Positions 34,284-41,994 of a DNA stretch of 64,000 bases are shown in pieces. A program made the position numbers and the translations under genes. The stretch is from Gemmatimonas groenlandica (GTDB lineage: Bacteria > Gemmatimonadota > Gemmatimonadetes > Gemmatimonadales > Gemmatimonadaceae), in NCBI RefSeq assembly GCF_013004105.1, contig NZ_CP053085.1, positions 3,782,001 to 3,846,000 on the forward strand. The letters are read 5' to 3'. How positions within the stretch are numbered: the first letter of the stretch is position 1; each line of letters begins with the position of its first letter. The notes beneath the pieces were generated by a model that did not search any database, was not told the DNA's origin, and worked only from the letters and a program-made list of their open reading frames with translations.

Positions 34284-35474
34284 TTACGCTGAGGATCGCT
34301 TCGCCGGTCGCATCGCGACCTTCGTGCGGGCCTTCTCCGCAGGCCGGCGACGGAACCAGCTGGCCACCAGGTAGAACTCGTCGAGATCGTGCGTGGGGAT
34401 ATCGGCCCCCGAGGGGTCGGCCCCGGTGAACACCTTCGCGGCGAGCGCGCGAAGGGCGGCGCGCTCCTCCGGCGTTTTCGGCGCGGGGACCTCGGCGCGC
34501 ACCGTGCCGCGTCGCACCAGGTATACCCACTCACGATGATCCGGACCCACCGCGTGGTAGCGGAACGTGAGCCGGTCCACGTTGGCGTGAAAGTGCTGCA
34601 CGCGTTCGTGCAGCCAGCTCACCAGTGCCAAGCGATCACGGATCACCGCCGCCCGCTCGAAGGCGAGCTGTGCGGATGCCTGTTGCATGGCCATCTCGAG
34701 CGTACGCACCGGGGCATCGCTCCGACCGTCGAGAAAGGCGCGCACGGCCACCGCCGCCTCGCGATACGGCTGCGACGCGCCGGCGCCGATGCACGGGCCG
34801 GCGCAGGTGCCGATATCGTGGCGCAGGCAGCCCGGCGCCCGGGTGCGACTCGCCCCGCGTCGCGGCTGTGCCGTGGGATCGTCGTCGAACCAGAGCGTGC
34901 TGCCGCGACTGGCCGCACTGCCGGTGATACGCACGACGTCATCGTGGACGCAGTCGCGCAGCCCCGTGCCTTCCGCGAGCGCGCGTACCGCCTCGCGCAG
35001 CTGCGCCACACGACGGAACGGACCGAATAGCGCGATCGCCGATGGATCGTCGGAACGGGCCACGACGCGTAGCCCCGGCACACTGCCGCCGGTGAGTGCC
35101 ACGTAGGCGCGCGGCCACTCGTCCTGCACCATCATCGCGTTGAAGTGCGGACGATGCTGCTTGATGAGCCGCAGCTCGCGCAGCAAGGCGCCGAACTCGG
35201 TGTTGGTGTACTCCCACTCGATCTGAAACGCGTGGCGAAGGATGCGCGCGCCTTTGTGCCGCCCCTTCGCGCGGAAGTACGACAACAATCGCGTGCGTAA
35301 CACGCGCGACTGCCCTACGTACAGGATCGCGCCGGAGGGTCCGATCATGCGATAGACGCCGGGCCGGTTCTCGCACCCTTCACGCACCAGCGCCCGCAAC
35401 TGCTTGCGGTGCGTTGGGGTCGATTGCGGCGGTCGAACGTGCAGGCGAGTGCGCTGCGGGGCGGGCGTGTCCAC
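34284..35474 (-). CDS. GIY-YIG nuclease, UvrC N-terminal-half-like (Cho-like)
   Basis: 396 residues. The GIY-YIG nuclease core lies at about 35-115 (GVYRMIGPSGAILYVGQS with the following Arg-rich helix and the catalytic Glu in NTEFGALLREL). Then come a UvrC-like Cys cluster CLRHDIGTCAGPC (about 225-237) and a UVR-like helical pair. The RNase H-like 5' endonuclease half and the helix-hairpin-helix of full UvrC are missing, so it would make only the 3' incision, like the E. coli Cho protein. It lies next to the photolyase gene on the same strand (44-bp gap), which fits a UV-damage context. Confidence 0.82.
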   Translation of the reverse strand: MDTPAPQRTRLHVRPPQSTPTHRKQLRALVREGCENRPGVYRMIGPSGAILYVGQSRVLRTRLLSYFRAKGRHKGARILRHAFQIEWEYTNTEFGALLRELRLIKQHRPHFNAMMVQDEWPRAYVALTGGSVPGLRVVARSDDPSAIALFGPFRRVAQLREAVRALAEGTGLRDCVHDDVVRITGSAASRGSTLWFDDDPTAQPRRGASRTRAPGCLRHDIGTCAGPCIGAGASQPYREAAVAVRAFLDGRSDAPVRTLEMAMQQASAQLAFERAAVIRDRLALVSWLHERVQHFHANVDRLTFRYHAVGPDHREWVYLVRRGTVRAEVPAPKTPEERAALRALAAKVFTGADPSGADIPTHDLDEFYLVASWFRRRPAEKARTKVAMRPAKRSSA

Positions 35475-35518
35475 CCGTTCAAGCTAGAGTGCGCGACGCC
35501 CGTTCAGCAACGTGGCCG

Positions 35519-37117
35519 TTACGCGGTGGCGACGACGGCGGGTGGCGCGAAGGCGCTGTCGTAGTCGAGCGCGTCGCGAAACGCCGCGGCCTGCGCGCGG
35601 ATCTGCACCAGTTCCGGTTCGGCGATGTTCTTCACGTGCACGAACATCATACGCATGCGTGGATGCGTGCCGAAGCGCGCCTGGTGCGACGCGAGGAAGT
35701 CCCAGTACAACACATTTACCGGACAGGCATCAGGACCCGAGCGCTGCTTCACGTCGTAGCGACAGCTGCCGCAGTAGTTACTCATGCGGTTGATGTACGC
35801 GCCCGACGCCACGTATGGCTTGGAGGCGAGCGCGCCGCCGTCGCCCCACGTGCCCATGCCCACCACGTTGGGCAGCTCCACCCACTCGTACGCGTCGGTG
35901 AAGGCGCTCCAGTACCAGCGCGAGAGCGCCGCCGGCTCCACGCCGATCAGGGTGGCGATGTTGCACTGCACCATGAGCCGCGCGATATGATGCACGCGCC
36001 CGTAGTCGCGCACCTGTCGGATGGTGTCGGCGAGGCAACGCATCTCGCAGGCCGCGCTCGTGGCCTGTGATTCGTCGTACGCTTCGCCATCCGGTGCCCA
36101 GAACCAGCGCGGCAGCTCGCGCGTGGCGTTGAGCGCGTTCGCGGTGCGGAGCCCCGGCATCAGGTGCCAGTACATGCCGCGGATGTACTCGCGCCAACCC
36201 AGGATCTGCCGGATGAAGCCTTCGGCCGAGGCGATGGGGACGAGCCCTGCACGCCACGCGGCTTCGGCTTTGCGCACGCATTCGAGCGGATGCAGCAACC
36301 CGACGTTGATAATCGACGACAGCGTGGAGTGCAGCAGATCTGGCGCCCCGTGCACGAGCGCGTCTTCGTACGGACCGAATTCCGGCAGTCGTTCGGCAAT
36401 GAACCGATCGAGCCACGCCTTGGCATCGGGACGGGTAACGGGCAGTGCGAACGTCTCCACGCTGCCCCAGCGATTCCGCCACGTACGCACGCGGTCCATC
36501 TGCGCCCGCGTGATGTCGTCGGGCTCGACGCGCCAGACCTCGGGGGCGGCGCGACCTTTGGGCCACGGCTTCCGGTTGTCGGCGTCGAAATTCCACTGTC
36601 CGCCGCTCGGCGTGCCGTCGGACTCCATCAGAATGCCGTGTTTCCGGCGCATCTCCCGGTAGAAGAACTCCATCCGGTGCTCTTTGCGCCCGCGGGCCCA
36701 GGTCGCGAATTCCTCACGCGTGGCGAGAAAGCCGCGGTCTTCACGGAGGGTCAGGCTGCGGCCGTCGGCGTCGAGGAGGGTGCGGGCGCGATCGAGCTCG
36801 TCGACCATATCCTGCTCGCGGCCTTCGGTGGCGACGACTTTGGCTGCACTGAACTCGGCGGCGGCGGCGGCGATGCCTTCGGCGTAGCTGGTCGCTTTCC
36901 GGTAGGCGACACGATAGCCGGCCGCTTCGAGGGCCGCGGCAAAGTGCTGCATGGACGACAGCAGCAGGACGAGCTTCTGTCGATGCCAGGGCAGCGAGGA
37001 GCCCTTGGCGACCGATTCGAGCAACAACACGACGACATCGTCGCGGGGTTCACGCGGGATATTCGCGACGGCGCGCGAGGATTCCCATGGGGCGACGAAG
37101 GCGAGGGTGGTTGGCAT
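35519..37117 (-). CDS. Iron-sulfur bacterial cryptochrome/photolyase (FeS-BCP, (6-4) photolyase type)
   Basis: 532 residues from the ATG giving MPTTLAFVAPWESS. Upstream in-frame sequence is intergenic palindrome, so longer starts were rejected. Cysteines C361, C449, C452 and C465 lie exactly 11 positions after the 4Fe-4S ligands of Agrobacterium PhrB (350, 438, 441, 454), and H377 after PhrB His366. The N-terminal half is the antenna domain (DUF523/CryPro-like) and the C-terminal half binds FAD. The expected activity is light-driven repair of (6-4) photoproducts. The UvrC-like gene follows downstream. Confidence 0.92.
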   Translation of the reverse strand: MPTTLAFVAPWESSRAVANIPREPRDDVVVLLLESVAKGSSLPWHRQKLVLLLSSMQHFAAALEAAGYRVAYRKATSYAEGIAAAAAEFSAAKVVATEGREQDMVDELDRARTLLDADGRSLTLREDRGFLATREEFATWARGRKEHRMEFFYREMRRKHGILMESDGTPSGGQWNFDADNRKPWPKGRAAPEVWRVEPDDITRAQMDRVRTWRNRWGSVETFALPVTRPDAKAWLDRFIAERLPEFGPYEDALVHGAPDLLHSTLSSIINVGLLHPLECVRKAEAAWRAGLVPIASAEGFIRQILGWREYIRGMYWHLMPGLRTANALNATRELPRWFWAPDGEAYDESQATSAACEMRCLADTIRQVRDYGRVHHIARLMVQCNIATLIGVEPAALSRWYWSAFTDAYEWVELPNVVGMGTWGDGGALASKPYVASGAYINRMSNYCGSCRYDVKQRSGPDACPVNVLYWDFLASHQARFGTHPRMRMMFVHVKNIAEPELVQIRAQAAAFRDALDYDSAFAPPAVVATA

Positions 37118-37185
37118 TGGTACTGCGGCGAACGGGAGGGGGGAGGGACGGGGTTCCCGTTTGGCGGGGGGGGCTATGGGCGGTG

Positions 37186-37345
37186 GACTCTGGGGCTTGG
37201 GGCCTTTTGCTGTCGGCCATGAGCCGTGGGCCATGGGCTCTGGGTCATGTCCAGCGTTCAGTCGCCAGTGGTGACCCACGGCTCATGGCCCATGGCTCAA
37301 GGCGGATAGCCGATAGCCCAAAGCCCCAAGCCTCGGGAGCTCACA
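37186..37345. repeat. Palindromic intergenic element of the GCCATGAGCC family
   Basis: A 15-bp perfect inverted repeat, GCCATGAGCCGTGGG (37216-37230) and its complement at 37275-37289, flanked by looser pairing of GGCTTGGGGC words (about 37192 and 37320). The element fills the gap between the photolyase start and the DUF6524 stop. It creates a spurious N-terminal extension of the photolyase frame. Confidence 0.7.
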
Positions 37346-37356
37346 GCCCACAGCCG

Positions 37357-37788
37357 TCAGTCCGTCTGATCCATGTCGACCTGTCCACTCATCGCCTTCG
37401 ACACGTGCGACCAGCTCATCCCCACCGCGAGCAGCACCGACAGGCAGAGCAACACGACATACGAAATCCCGCGGGCCGATCCGGCGCTGACGATGCCGAA
37501 GTCGAGGAGGATCCACACCAGCGCGCCCGAGATCGCGATGACCAGCGCGGCTCCGCCCATACCGATCGATCGGCGGGTGGCGTTCAGGAACACCCCCCAT
37601 CCTCCCAACAACAGGATGCCGACCAGAAACTTGACCGATGCTGGTCCAGTGCTTGTGGTATGTCCTAATAGTGGCGCGATAGCCCAGTGATAAAACGAGT
37701 ATCCCTCGGGATTGTACGTCGCAAACACCAGGATGAGGGCGGCGAAAAGCCGAGTGGCGATGCCGCCGGGACCGGGTCCGTTAGCCAT
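37357..37788 (-). CDS. DUF6524-like small membrane protein
   Basis: 143 residues with four hydrophobic segments and the family-typical N-terminus LFAALILVFATYNPEGYSFY. Function unknown. Its start overlaps the end of the upstream membrane-protein gene by 8 bp, so the two form an operon. Confidence 0.75.
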   Translation of the reverse strand: MANGPGPGGIATRLFAALILVFATYNPEGYSFYHWAIAPLLGHTTSTGPASVKFLVGILLLGGWGVFLNATRRSIGMGGAALVIAISGALVWILLDFGIVSAGSARGISYVVLLCLSVLLAVGMSWSHVSKAMSGQVDMDQTD

Positions 37789-38296
37789 GCGCGGGTCGGG
37801 GAAAGAGACGTGTCACGAGGGCACCGACGCACCAGGCGGCGGTGAGGAGGACCAGCAGGAACTTGATCGAGGCAGCGACGCCCGCCACCAGCGCCAGCGG
37901 AGTCGAGGCACCGGTGACTAGTTCGCGCCAGAGGAGCGCGTTCTCGAGCGCGTCGAGCGGGATGCAGACCAGCACGGCGGCGGCCAGACGGGCGCCGATT
38001 CGCTGAAGGTCCGATCCGTCATCGCGTCGCAGCAGTTGGACGAGGCCGCGCAGCATGAAGGGGTAGACCAGGAGAAACGCCACGTCGACCCCAAGACTGA
38101 CGAGTGCGCTTTCCTTCACACCCATGCTGTCCCACACGCTGAGCATGTCAGCGGCGCGGACCTGCGTGAACGCGAGCTCGAAGCCGACGATCCCCCACGG
38201 TGTGTCGGGGGATGTGAGTGCGCCGTCGATGAGGCGCAGCTGGACCATGAGCACCAGGGATAGCGTCGCCAGGAAGAGCCAGCCGAAAAACCGCAT
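37781..38296 (-). CDS. Hypothetical four-helix membrane protein
   Basis: 171 residues from the ATG giving MRFFGWLFLATLSLVLM. Four hydrophobic segments, with a periplasmic-looking loop after the first (about 30-60) and the sequence IPLDALENALLWRELV between helices two and three. The family is not recognised. A longer frame upstream runs antisense to the DUF4126 gene and was rejected. Overlaps the DUF6524 gene by 8 bp. Confidence 0.7.
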   Translation of the reverse strand: MRFFGWLFLATLSLVLMVQLRLIDGALTSPDTPWGIVGFELAFTQVRAADMLSVWDSMGVKESALVSLGVDVAFLLVYPFMLRGLVQLLRRDDGSDLQRIGARLAAAVLVCIPLDALENALLWRELVTGASTPLALVAGVAASIKFLLVLLTAAWCVGALVTRLFPRPAHG

Positions 38297-38354
38297 GGCA
38301 CCAGAGTAGTGTGCAGGCGTCGCGGGCGGAACAGCGCTGTGGTATCTCTCGTAT

Positions 38355-39008
38355 ATGCGACCGGATGCGTTCCTCACGAGTGACGCCCTGCTGGGTGTGG
38401 CGATCGGACTCGGTCTCGCGGCGGCCGCGGGCTTTCGGGTGTTCGTGCCGTTGCTGGCGGCGGCGATTGCGGCCAAGACCGGGGTGCTGGAGCTGTCGCC
38501 CGGCTTTTCCTGGCTAGCGACGACGCCGGCCATCGCGGCGCTTGCCATTGCCACGTTGCTCGAAATCGGCGCCTATGCGGTGCCGTGGATCGACCAACTG
38601 CTCGACGTGATCGCGACGCCGACGGCGTTGGTGGCCGGCATGCTGGCGGCGGCGTCGGTAGTGGTAGACTTGCCGCCACTCGTGAAGTGGAGCGTGGTGC
38701 TCATCGCGGGCGGAGCGGCCGGCATCACGCAGGGCGCCTCGGTACTCACGCGCTTCAAGTCGACCACGCTCACCGGCGGTGTGGGGAATCCCGTGGTGTC
38801 GACCATGGAGCTGATCGGCGCCGTGCTCACGAGCGTGCTGGCGATCTTCCTGCCGCTCGTGGCGCTGTTGGCCGTGGTGCTGTCGCTGGTGTTGGTGACG
38901 CGAAAAGTCGGACGCCTCGCGTTTGGTCGTCGGGCCGCGCGCGCCATCGCGCCGCCCAGCGCCCCGCCGGGCTCAGGCCCGCCGCGCATTCCGCGCGGTG
39001 GCCGCTAG
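38355..39008 (+). CDS. DUF4126 membrane protein
   Basis: 217 residues with about five hydrophobic segments and the DUF4126 signature GLGLAAAAGFRVFVPLLAAA, LEIGAYAVPWIDQLLD and GGVGNPVVSTMELIGA. Function unknown. The last four codons, including the TAG stop, are made of the first unit of a 16-bp tandem repeat, so the C-terminal sequence may be a product of repeat expansion. Confidence 0.87.
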   Translation: MRPDAFLTSDALLGVAIGLGLAAAAGFRVFVPLLAAAIAAKTGVLELSPGFSWLATTPAIAALAIATLLEIGAYAVPWIDQLLDVIATPTALVAGMLAAASVVVDLPPLVKWSVVLIAGGAAGITQGASVLTRFKSTTLTGGVGNPVVSTMELIGAVLTSVLAIFLPLVALLAVVLSLVLVTRKVGRLAFGRRAARAIAPPSAPPGSGPPRIPRGGR

Positions 39009-39100
39009 AGGCGGTGGCCGCTAGACGCAGTGGCCGCTAGACGCAGTGGCCGCTAGACGCGGTGGCCGCTAGACGCAGTGGCCGCTAGACGCGGTGGCCG
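38998..39100 (+). repeat. Six 16-bp tandem repeats, GTGGCCGCTAGACGCR
   Basis: Full units begin at 38998, 39014, 39030, 39046, 39062 and 39078, then a partial GTGGCCG at 39094. The first unit has GAGGCG instead of GACGCR; the last base alternates A/G. Each unit contains CTAG, and the first unit supplies the stop of the DUF4126 gene. No spacers, so not a CRISPR array. It lies in the convergent gap before the anti-sigma gene. Confidence 0.95.
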
Positions 39101-39126
39101 AGCGTCGCTCTTACCGGTACTCGCCC

Positions 39127-39417
39127 CTACCGTCCCGCCGAAAACCCTTCGCGCTGCAGCGCCTCCACCACCCGCGAGCGCAGGGCATTCGCGTCAGGGG
39201 CGTCGGTGCCGACGGCCTCGCGTTGGCTCGATGACAGCGCACTGAGAAACGTGCGGGCGAACTGAAAGTGCTCGACGCACGCCGCGCAGCGCTCCACGTG
39301 CGCCGACACTTCGGCCATGCGCGTAGCATCGAGCTCATGGTCGAGATAGTCCCAGAGCCGCTGTACGGCCGTACGGCAGTCGATCGGCTCCGTGGCGACG
39401 TCGGTGGATGTGGTCAT
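39127..39417 (-). CDS. Soluble zinc-binding anti-sigma factor (RsrA-like)
   Basis: 96 residues. The ATG overlaps the stop of the sigma-factor gene (ATGA). Zinc ligands are C14, H40, C44 and C47 (HVERCAAC, the H-x3-C-x2-C of ZAS anti-sigma factors), and the helix LWDYLDHELD resembles RsrA. No membrane segment, so it is cytosolic and likely senses thiol oxidation: loss of zinc or disulfide formation would free the sigma factor. A metal-release or other trigger is possible. Confidence 0.85.
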   Translation of the reverse strand: MTTSTDVATEPIDCRTAVQRLWDYLDHELDATRMAEVSAHVERCAACVEHFQFARTFLSALSSSQREAVGTDAPDANALRSRVVEALQREGFSAGR

Positions 39418-40007
39418 TGATCGGGGCCGGTTGACGTGTTGGAGACTGCAGCCTTGGTGACGCCAAGATCTCGGGCATACTCGAACAGCTGTTCCTGCAA
39501 CAAGCGACGCGCGCGAAACAAGCGCGACCGGATCGTGCCGACGGGCACCTCGGCCACCTGCGCCGCCTCCTCGTACGACAGTCCCTCCACATCGACCAGC
39601 GTGACCGCCGCCCGATACGGCGCGGCGAGCTGCTCGATGGCGTCGCGGATTGCCGGACCGACATCGATGCTGCACACGTACGCATCGAGCCCCGTGCGTT
39701 GCGCTGCCACATGCCCCATCACGGCGCCCATCGTTTCCAGCTCGGCGTCGCCGCCGTCGCTGGAGAGCACCACCCGCTGCTCGCGCTCGTGAATGCGGAG
39801 AAAGGCGTGATGACAGATGCTGAATAACCAGCGTCGCACGTCGGAGCCCTGCTGAAACGACGCGTAGCCGCGATACGCGCGCAGGAAGGTTTCCTGCACG
39901 AGATCGTCGGCTGCGCTGTCGTTACGGGTAAGGGACCGGGCAAAGCGCGCGACGTCGGGAAGACAGGTCAACGCACGTCGCTCGAATTCGGCGTCGCGAT
40001 CGGTCAT
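39414..40007 (-). CDS. ECF RNA polymerase sigma factor
   Basis: 197 residues. Region 2 is at about 10-75 (DDLVQETFLRAYRGYASF), region 4 at about 125-175 (LSYEEAAQVAEVPVGTIRSR), ending in the usual FRARRLLQEQL. Coupled to the RsrA-like anti-sigma gene downstream. The promoter in front has the same form as that of the divergent cytochrome b gene, indicating autoregulation and a local target. Confidence 0.92.
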   Translation of the reverse strand: MTDRDAEFERRALTCLPDVARFARSLTRNDSAADDLVQETFLRAYRGYASFQQGSDVRRWLFSICHHAFLRIHEREQRVVLSSDGGDAELETMGAVMGHVAAQRTGLDAYVCSIDVGPAIRDAIEQLAAPYRAAVTLVDVEGLSYEEAAQVAEVPVGTIRSRLFRARRLLQEQLFEYARDLGVTKAAVSNTSTGPDQ

Positions 40008-40011
40008 GCCG

Positions 40012-40041
40012 CACGTAGCCCGGTCGGAGGCGGAAAGTTCC
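40012..40041 (-). promoter_or_regulatory. Predicted ECF-type promoter of the sigma/anti-sigma operon
   Basis: Reading on the minus strand: GGAACTT (40041-40035), 17 bp, TACGTG (40017-40012). The ATG at 40007 is 4 bp further, so the transcript may be leaderless. The -35 half is one side of the perfect palindrome AGTTCCCGGGAACT (40036-40049). Confidence 0.65.
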
Positions 40042-40043
40042 CG

Positions 40044-40073
40044 GGAACTCGGACCGGCGGTCGGGTCTACGTG
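40044..40073 (+). promoter_or_regulatory. Predicted ECF-type promoter of the cytochrome b / molybdoenzyme operon
   Basis: GGAACTC (40044-40050), 17 bp, TACGTG (40068-40073), 5 bp before the ATG at 40079. Same -35, spacer length and -10 as the divergent promoter of the sigma gene; the two -35 elements together form one 14-bp palindrome. Confidence 0.65.
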
Positions 40074-40078
40074 AAGGC

Positions 40079-40795
40079 ATGTCCAGCTCCCGCCGTCATC
40101 ACCCCATCGCCCGGATCACCCATTGGGTCAGTGCCATCGCACTGACCGTGATGGCGGCCTCCGGTATGCGCATTTTCAACGCCGCGCCGTTCTTCGCGCG
40201 AAAAGGCGACGCGCCGTTTGCGTGGTGGCCGTGGGAGGGCACGCCGATTCCCGCCGTGCTCACCCTCGGCGGCTGGCTCGGCGGGGCGCGCCACTGGCAC
40301 TTCGCCATGATGTGGCTGCTGGTAGCCAATGCGCTGGTGTATCTCGTGCACCTGTTCCGGCACGGACGGTGGCGTACGATCGTCCCGCGCGTGAATGCCT
40401 GGCGCGACGCAATCGAGATGGCGCGCTTCTACCTGTATGTCCGTAAGGACCATCCGGTGCAGGGCAAGCACAACGCGCTGCAGCAGTACGCGTACACCAG
40501 CATGCTGCTGATCGGCGCCGTGATGGTGACGAGCGGTGTGGCGATCTGGAAGCCGGTGTCGTTGTCGTGGCTCACCAATCTGTACGGCGGCTATGCGCTG
40601 GCACGCTGGTGGCACTTCGCCGCCATGCTGGCACTCGGGCTGCTCGTGCTGGTGCACGTGATCATGGTGTTCACCGTCGACCCGTATGCACTGCGCGCGA
40701 TGACGACCGGCGGCTACGACGAAGACCGGTGGTCGCCGGAAGCGCGCAACGCGCGCCCGCTGTCGAACCTGCTGCCGCGGAGCAAGAAGCCATGA
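40079..40795 (+). CDS. Membrane cytochrome b (Ni-hydrogenase/FdnI-type b cytochrome)
   Basis: 238 residues with four membrane helices and haem-ligand histidines: H in ARITHWVSAIAL (helix 1), HWHFAMMWLL and LVHLFRHGRW (helix 2), and RWWHFAAMLA / LVHVIMVF (last helix). This is the b561-like fold that moves electrons between the quinone pool and a periplasmic partner. The next gene, coupled by an ATGA overlap, encodes that partner, a molybdopterin lipoprotein. The operon stands behind an ECF-type promoter shared in form with the sigma gene. Confidence 0.88.
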   Translation: MSSSRRHHPIARITHWVSAIALTVMAASGMRIFNAAPFFARKGDAPFAWWPWEGTPIPAVLTLGGWLGGARHWHFAMMWLLVANALVYLVHLFRHGRWRTIVPRVNAWRDAIEMARFYLYVRKDHPVQGKHNALQQYAYTSMLLIGAVMVTSGVAIWKPVSLSWLTNLYGGYALARWWHFAAMLALGLLVLVHVIMVFTVDPYALRAMTTGGYDEDRWSPEARNARPLSNLLPRSKKP

Positions 40796-41511
40796 GTGGA
40801 CCCACCGACCGTCGGATGTTTCTGCGACTGCTCAGTCTTGGGATAACGGCCCCACTGATCGCCGCGTGCAACGCACAGGGTACGCCGGGCATGCTCCAAC
40901 TGCTCGATCTCGTGGGCACCAAGAACGAGAAGCTGGAGCGCTGGCTGCTGAGTCGCGCCGGCAATGACCGCGTAAAGCCCGGCGTGCGCACGGCGGGCGC
41001 GAAATTTCCTAGCTACTTCATTTCCGACAGTGTGCCGACGTGGGACCCGGCGGTGTCTGGTGCGTGGCAGCTCGTCGTGGATGGCGCCGTCCGCACCCCG
41101 CTGCGACTCGATCTCGCACAGCTGCAACGACTGGCCACGCGCACGCAGACGGTGAATCACTACTGCGTGGAGGGATGGACCGCCGCCGTCAAGTTTCAAG
41201 GGGTACCCATGTCCACGCTGGCCAAGATGGCGCAGCCCACGCGCGATGCCGGCTTCGTAGACTTCTCGTCGTTCGACGAGGGCTACCACGAAAGCTGGGA
41301 CATCGAGAGCACGATGCATCCGCAAACCATGGTCGCCATCGCCAAAGACGGAGAGCTGTTGTCACCGCGCTATGGCGCACCGGCGCGCGTGCACTCACCG
41401 GTGAAGCTGGGCTACAAGAACACCAAGTACCTCACGCGCATCACCTTCATGCCGAAGGCGAACGGCGGGTACTGGAGTGACCTCGGTTACGAATGGTACG
41501 GCGGAACGTGA
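40792..41511 (+). CDS. Sulfite-oxidase-fold molybdopterin lipoprotein, MsrP-like
   Basis: 239 residues, ATG overlapping the previous stop. The N-terminus has a twin-arginine stretch (DRRMFLRLL) and then a lipobox (LIAAC), so it is probably folded in the cytoplasm, exported by Tat and anchored as a lipoprotein. The oxidoreductase molybdopterin-binding domain shows the molybdenum-ligating Cys in VNHYCVEGWTAAVKFQGVPM, and the end VKLGYKNTKYLTRITFM ... YEWYGG is typical. With the cytochrome b as electron donor, a periplasmic reductase such as the MsrP/YedY methionine-sulfoxide repair enzyme is plausible; the substrate is unproven. Confidence 0.87.
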   Translation: MSGPTDRRMFLRLLSLGITAPLIAACNAQGTPGMLQLLDLVGTKNEKLERWLLSRAGNDRVKPGVRTAGAKFPSYFISDSVPTWDPAVSGAWQLVVDGAVRTPLRLDLAQLQRLATRTQTVNHYCVEGWTAAVKFQGVPMSTLAKMAQPTRDAGFVDFSSFDEGYHESWDIESTMHPQTMVAIAKDGELLSPRYGAPARVHSPVKLGYKNTKYLTRITFMPKANGGYWSDLGYEWYGGT

Positions 41512-41524
41512 GGTGCCTACGGCG

Positions 41525-41989
41525 CTACACCGGCTTTGCTACCATGCACCACACCGCGTAGAGCAGCGGCGCGGTCGCTGTCCATCCGGCGACGTTCCAT
41601 CGCGTGTAGGCGCGCACCAGCAGCGTGTCATCGTCCTGACTCGTGCCACTGCGGAGCATGACGCGCTGCGCCGGCACCAGCCACACGAGCCACATGATGG
41701 TCGAGACGGCCAGCGCTACGACTGCCTGGCGGATCCACGGCGTTCCCCACAGCGGATAGCCGCGGCCGATGGCCAGCGACACGCCGGTGATCGTGAGCAG
41801 CGCGCCACCGCCTACGGTAAAGAGCCAATCGGTGAGGACAATCGCACGCGCCGCGACCCCGAAATCGTGGGTGTGGCGCGCACGGAAAAAGATCGCCGTC
41901 CAGATGCCGGTCACGATCACGTTGCCGACGAACAGGATCGCCGCCAGTACGTGCAGCGCCTTGAGCGACGACAGCAGCGTGGGGGACAC
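41525..41989 (-). CDS. DUF2269 membrane protein
   Basis: 154 residues, four hydrophobic helices, with SLKALHVLAAILFVGNVIVT and the WTAIFFRARHT and RWNVAGWTATAPLL segments of DUF2269. Related in outline to the CopD/HemJ superfamily, with a His in helix 1 that could bind haem. Function unknown. It is last in the IorAB-DUF1080 operon, 5 bp after the DUF1080 stop. Confidence 0.85.
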   Translation of the reverse strand: MSPTLLSSLKALHVLAAILFVGNVIVTGIWTAIFFRARHTHDFGVAARAIVLTDWLFTVGGGALLTITGVSLAIGRGYPLWGTPWIRQAVVALAVSTIMWLVWLVPAQRVMLRSGTSQDDDTLLVRAYTRWNVAGWTATAPLLYAVWCMVAKPV

Positions 41990-41994
41990 GCGCC

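Noticed and set aside
36164-37222. 352-codon plus-strand frame opposite the photolyase
   Set aside because: Antisense of a gene with conserved iron-sulfur ligands, and its end runs through the intergenic palindrome.
37118-37279. 54-residue N-terminal extension of the photolyase
   Set aside because: It is encoded largely by the intergenic palindrome, is Pro-rich, and PhrB numbering fits the ATG at 37117.
38998-39100. CRISPR-like array
   Set aside because: The 16-bp units are contiguous with no spacers, and no cas gene is present.
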